Below, piece after piece: positions 43,685-48,041 of a stretch of DNA of 48,041 bases. The DNA lies in NCBI GenBank assembly GCA_963575745.1, contig CAUYUJ010007243.1, positions 1 to 48,041 on the forward strand, read 5' to 3'. Source of the stretch: Prorocentrum cordatum (taxonomy: Eukaryota; Sar; Dinophyceae; Prorocentrales; Prorocentraceae). Under the pieces are notes generated by a model that searched no databases, was not told the origin of the DNA, and was given only the letters and a program-made list of their open reading frames with translations. Numbering within the stretch: the stretch's first letter is position 1; each line of letters starts with the position of its first letter. A program made the translations under genes and the position numbers.

Positions 43685-43997
43685 TCGCCAGGGAGCTCCT
43701 GGGAGCGCTTAGGAGCGCCTCGGAACGCGCCGGGAGCGCGTGGGAGCGCCGGGGAGCGCCTGGGAGCACCTGAGAGCGCTTGCGAGCGCCAGGGAGCGCC
43801 AGGGAGCGCCAGGGAGCGCCTGGGAGCGCTTGGAATGCATGGAGCTCCTGGGAGCGCTTGGGAGCGCCTCGGAACGCGCCGGGAGCGCGTGGGAGCGCCG
43901 GGGAGCGCCTGGGAGCACCTGAGAGCGCTTGCGAGCGCCAGGGAGCGCCAGGGAGCGCCAGGGAGCGCCTGGGAGCGCTTGGAATGCATGTGGGAAT
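43087..43997 (+). repeat. Hairpin-rich cassette, copy 3
   Basis: GGTAGCC-TAG-GGCTACC (43203-43219) and a 10 bp array at 43375-43985, with a 165 bp internal duplication (43695-43810 and 43845-43985). Confidence 0.85.
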
Positions 43998-44186
43998 TTA
44001 GGGGCCAACGGCCCTAAACCCTAAAAGGCTTTAGTTTGGGAGGTTGCCGGCCATGCGGCCGGGGGTGGGAAGATGTTGCACCTCCTGCCCCCTTCGCCAA
44101 GCTTGCTCGGGTCGGCTAACCGCCCCCCCAATCAAGCTTGCCGAAGGGGGAGCAGCACTGCCTGGAGCTAAGAGAAGCCCTAAACC
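43998..44186. repeat. Telomere-associated hairpin unit, type 3
   Basis: CCCTAAACCCTAAAAGGC start, GAAGCCCTAAACC end. The 44177-44210 tract of CCCTAAA follows. Confidence 0.75.
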
Positions 44187-44208
44187 CTAAACCCTAAACC
44201 CTAAACCC

Positions 44209-44526
44209 TAAATTCCCAAGCACCTCGCTGCGCTTCTGCCCACCCCACCGCGCATCACCGTCGCCGTCGACGAGAGACAGGGCATCTCTGAGATACTTCA
44301 GCGGGTTGCCAGACTGGGTCGCCCATGCAGCCGTAGGCTGCCCCTTGGGAGTCGCGATTCAAAGATGAACTCTTCCTGATCCTCGAAGAGTACAACACCC
44401 TAAACCCGGGGACCTTTCGTCCTCTGGTGGGGTTCCTACTTCTCCGACACGTAAAAACACGTGTGGGCCGCTCTGCGCGCCTCTGGGCGCTCTTGGGAGC
44501 GCCTGGGAGCGCCTGGGAGCGTCTGG

Positions 44527-44572
<46 letters not shown>

Positions 44573-44987
44573 GCCGGGAGCGCTTGGGAGCGCCTGGGAG
44601 CGCTGGAGAGCGCCGGGGAGCGCCTGGGAGCGCCTGGGAGCGCGTGGGAGCGCCTGGGAGCGCCTGGGAGCGCTTGGGAGCGCCGGGGAGCGCCGGGGAG
44701 CGCCAGGGAGCGCCGGGAGCACCGGGGAGCGCCGGGGAGCGCCTGGGAGCGCCGGGGAGCGCCTGGGATCGCCTGGGATCGCCGCGGAGCGCCTGGGAGC
44801 GCCGGGGAGCGCCAGGGAGCGCCGGGGAGCGCCTGGGGGCGCCGGGGAGCGCCTGGGAGCGCCTGGAGCGCCTGGGAGCGCTGGGGAGCGCCGGGCAGCG
44901 CTTGGGAGCGCCTGGGAGCGCCTGGGAGCGCCAGGGAGCGCCTGGGAGCGCTTGGAGCCATTTGGGAATTTAGGGGCCAGCGGCCCT
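44209..44987 (+). repeat. Hairpin-rich cassette, copy 4
   Basis: GCAGCC-GTA-GGCTGC (44327-44341), ACACGT hairpin near 44447, and 10 bp array 44485-44960. Confidence 0.85.
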
Positions 44988-45170
44988 AAACCCTAATAAA
45001 AGGCTTTAGTTTGGGAGGTTGCCGGCCATGCGGCCGGGGGTGGGAAGATGTTGCACCTCCTGCTCCCTTCGCCAAGCTTGCTCGGGTCGGCTAACCGCCC
45101 CCCCAATCAAGCTTGCCGAAGGGGGGGCAGCATTGGAGGACTCCCAGCCGCTGCCAAGAGAAGCCCGTAC
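44988..45170. repeat. Telomere-associated hairpin unit, type 3
   Basis: CCCTAAACCCTAATAAAAGGC at the start; ends CCCGTACAACCCTAAAA. CCCTAAA tract 45170-45203 follows. Confidence 0.75.
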
Positions 45171-45204
45171 AACCCTAAAACCCTAAACCCTAAACCCTAA
45201 ACCC

Positions 45205-45480
45205 CCAGGGTTACTTTCTTGTGCTGTTCACACGGTTCGGCGGACGCGTTTCGGTTGACACGGTTCGGTTGGCACGTTTCGGCTGACGCGGTTCTGTCGA
45301 CACGCTTTGGCTGAGAGTGTTCGTCTGGCATGGTTTGGCTGATACTGTTCGGTTCGGTTCGGCTGATACGGTTCGGCTGACACGGTTTTGCAGAGTCGGT
45401 TATGATGACACGGTGTGGTTGGGACGGAGCGTCTGACACGGCACGGCTGACACGGCGCCAGTGACACGGCTGGGCTGAAC
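45205..45480 (+). repeat. 15 bp degenerate repeat (GACACGGTTCGGCTG)
   Basis: About 18 imperfect copies of a GACACGGTTCGGCTG unit. No stop-free frame of note. Confidence 0.85.
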
Positions 45481-45708
45481 CAGGTGCGGGTCTGGCTACA
45501 TCATGCGTGTAGGCAATGCTATGCGATGTCATGCTGTATCTGCTAAGCGCTTGCTCCCAGGCTTGCTATACTTTGCCATGCTATGCTACAGCCACGCTAT
45601 GACATGATAGAAGATATGATCTTTATGGGGGGGTGGAGATGCGGGGGGGAATTATGGCCACCGCAGGTGGGTTCCGTTGAAGGTTGTAATCGTGGCCTTG
45701 CCCTGTTA
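45481..45708. other. Short stretch without a gene
   Basis: CATGCTATGC-like short repeats (45518-45602), GGGGGGGTGG and no ORF. A CCCTAAA tract lies at 45709-45730. Confidence 0.5.
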
Positions 45709-45730
45709 GACCCTAAACCCTAAACCCTAA

Positions 45731-45970
45731 ACTCGCCCAGGGCCGCTTGGCCCGTATCCACCCGCTCATTTAGGCGGCAAGCGCCCTAACTGGCACCTCG
45801 CAGTCAGACTACCTCACGGCCGTACGTGAATATCAGGCCAGCCCAAGCAGAGTCTCGGTTGCCGTCAGGCATGGCCCGCGAGGGCCTTATTTCATTATCA
45901 ATGATGCGGCTTACGCGCAAGCGATTATCCTGTGCCCGCCTGGGCGATCGTCAAAGAGACTTATAAACCC
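45731..45970 (+). other. Conserved hairpin-rich element, copy 2
   Basis: Second copy of 39250-39490. Flanked on the left by CCCTAAA, as copy 1 is. Confidence 0.55.
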
Positions 45971-45984
45971 AAAACATCAGATTA

Positions 45985-48041
45985 ATTCACCGTGACGCTG
46001 GTCGGGCCCCTCCTGGATCGCCAACATAAAATCGCTAAAAGACACGGATTGCGACTGGCAATTTTTTCCGACCTCGAATCCTAGAGTTTTCCAGAGTGGA
46101 CCTCTGCGATCGGCTGGCTGACAAAAGACGTTCTCTGGCGAACCGGGCGCCGCAGGAACGTTTCCTGGCGACTCGGGTGTATTGGACGGCGCCCAGTGGA
46201 TCGGAGCCCCCTGAGGGCCCAAAGACGTTTCCTGGCGACTCGGGCCACCTGGGACCCCCCAGATCAGCGTCACGGTGAATTGGGCACCGCCCAGGAACCC
46301 CTTCAGGAACCCGCCAGGAGCGCCCTGGGAGCTCCCCAGGAGCCCCCCATGAGTTCCCTAGGAGCCCTCCAGGAGCCCACCCAGACCAGCGTCACGGTGA
46401 ATTGGGCACCGCCTAGGAACCCCCTCAGGAACCCGCCAGGAGCGCCCTGGGAGCTCCCCAGGAGCCTCCTTAGGAGCACCCCAAGAGCTCCCCCCAGACC
46501 AGCGTCACGGTGAATTGGGCACCGCCCGGGAACCCCCTCAGGCCCAGGAACCCCCTCAGTAACCCGCCAGGAGCGCCCCTGGGAGTCCCCAGGAGCCCCC
46601 AGGATCTCCTTAGGAGGCCCCCAGGAGCTCCCCCCAGACCTAACGTCACGGTGGATCGCGGCACCGCCCGTGAACCCCCCCCCTCAGGAGACCCGCCAGG
46701 AGCGCCCTGGGAGCTCCCCAGGAGCCCCCCAAGAGTTCTCTAGGAGCCCTCCAGGAGCACCCCCAGACCAGCGTCACGGTGAATTGGGCACCGCCCAGGA
46801 ACCCCTTCAGGAACCCGCCAGGAGCGCCCTGGGAGCTCCCCAGGAGCCCCCTCAGGAGCCCCCTAGGAGCCCTCAGGAGCCCACCCCAGACCAGCGTCAC
46901 GGTGAATTGGGCACCGCCCCAGCGCCCAGTAACCCCCTCAGGAACCCCCAGGAGCTGCCTGGGAGCTCCACAGGAAGCCCACCAGGAAGCCCCCTAGGAG
47001 CCCAACAGGAGCTCCCCCGACCATCGTCCCCAGGCTTCACGGTGAATTGGCAACCGCCCGGAACCCCCTCAGGAACCGCCAGGAGCGCTCTGGAGCTCTC
47101 CAGGAGCCCCCCAGGAGCTCCCTAGGAGCCCCCAAGGAGCTCCCCCAGACAAGCGTCACGGTGAATTGGGCACCGCCCAGGAACCTCCTTAGGAACCCGC
47201 TAGGAGCGCCCTGTGAGCTCCCCAGGAGCCCCCCAGGAGCCCCCTAGGAGCCCCCCAGGAGCCTCCCAGACCAGCGTCACGGTGAATTGGGCACCGCCCA
47301 GGAACCCCTTCAGGAACCCGCCAAGAGCGCCCTGGGAGCTCACCAGGAGCTCCTCAGGAGCCCCCCAGGAGCCCCCCCAAACCAGCGTCACGGTGAATTG
47401 GGCACCGCCCAGGAACCCCGTCAGGAACCCGCCAGGAGCGCACTGGGAGCTCCCCAGGAGCCCACCAGGAATCGCCTAGGAGCCCCCAAAGAGCCCACCC
47501 AGACCAGCGTCACGGTGAATTGGGCACCGCCCAGGAACCCCTTCAGGAACCCGCCAGGAGCGCCCTGGGAGCCCACCAGGAGCCCCTCAAGAGTCTCCTA
47601 GGAGCCCCCCAGTAGCTTCCCCCAGACCAGCGTCACGGTGAATTGGGCACCGCCCCTCAGGAACCCGCCAGGAGCGCCCTGGGAGCTCCCCAGGAGCCCT
47701 CCAAGAGTTCTCTAGGAGCCCTCCAGGAGCACCCCCAGACCAGCGTTACGGTGAATTGGGCACCGCCCAGGAACCCCTTCAGGAACCCGCCAGGAGCGCC
47801 CTGGGAGCTCACCAGGAGCCCCCCAGGAGCCCCCTAGGAGCCCTCAGGAGCCCTCCCCAGACCAGCGTCACGGTGAATTAGGCACCGCCCAGGAACCCCC
47901 TCAGGAACCCGCCAGGAGCGCACTGGGAGCTCCCCAGGAGCCCACCAGGAGCTCCCTAGGAGCCCCCCAGGAGCTCCCCCCAGACCAGCGTCACGGTGAA
48001 TTGGGCACCGCCCAGAACCCCGCTCAGGAACCCGCCAGGAG
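45985..48041 (+). repeat. ~120 bp array with GCGTCACGGTGAATT box
   Basis: Boxes GCGTCACGGTGAATTGGGCA near 46267, 46389, 46502, 46642, 46770, 46894, 47036, 47154, 47275, 47388, 47507, 47630, 47743, 47867 and 47989, with CAGGAACCCC...CCAGGAGC spacers. Continues past the window. An inverted box, ATTCACCGTGACGC, lies at about 45988-46003. Open frames are repeat-derived. Confidence 0.9.

Overview
This window looks like nuclear DNA of a dinoflagellate, and repeat content like this would fit a Prorocentrum-type genome (genus-level guess, low confidence). The evidence is: many interstitial tracts of the heptamer CCCTAAA/TTTAGGG, the telomere repeat reported for dinoflagellates; a Ty1/copia-type retroelement with an unusual N-terminal domain; a relic resembling the dinoflagellate spliced leader; a Rep-helicase (Helitron-type) gene; very high GC; and about 85% repeats. 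I found no rRNA, tRNA, CRISPR array or ordinary host gene. Only two segments clearly encode protein families, both are mobile-element genes on the minus strand, and both are broken.

Layout. 1-7.3 kb: higher-order repeat block with (TTG)n arrays, interrupted at 4.4-6.2 kb by a duplicated CCCTTCGTGGCCCC array with (GTC)n. 7.3-8.9 kb: no recognisable gene. 9.0-10.0 kb: an array of about 88 bp units. 10.03-10.6 kb: a 290 bp purine (GGA)n tract, then an AT-rich island. 11.07-11.64 kb: a dense cluster of hairpins with a spliced-leader-like relic. 11.68-16.8 kb: a decayed copia-type pol (integrase, reverse transcriptase, RNase H) with two frameshifts and an altered RT active site. 16.8-17.9 kb: poly-C repeats and degenerate telomeric repeat. 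18.05-20.0 kb: a 10 bp tandem array. 20.4-23.4 kb: two copies of a 1.3 kb cassette bounded by telomeric repeat. 23.7-24.4 kb: more 10 bp array. 25.1-30.9 kb: a Helitron Rep-helicase gene with one in-frame stop. 30.9-31.65 kb: a direct duplication. 31.9-37.7 kb: about 53 copies of a 109 bp satellite. 38.1-45.2 kb: telomere-bounded, hairpin-rich cassettes carrying the 10 bp array in the opposite orientation. 39.5-41.3 kb and 46-48 kb: arrays built on a CACGGTGAATT box.

The most interesting signal is the repeated, independent use of short perfect hairpins. The copia element carries at least eight 10-12 nt-stem hairpins whose four-base loop reads GAAA or GAGA (GNRA type) on its sense strand, six of them inside coding sequence. 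A 29-nt GC hairpin is dispersed in seven places, with one compensated base change. The telomere-bounded cassettes hold hairpins at matching positions whose stems differ in sequence but keep pairing. These look like structured, possibly mobile, sequence modules and not protein genes.
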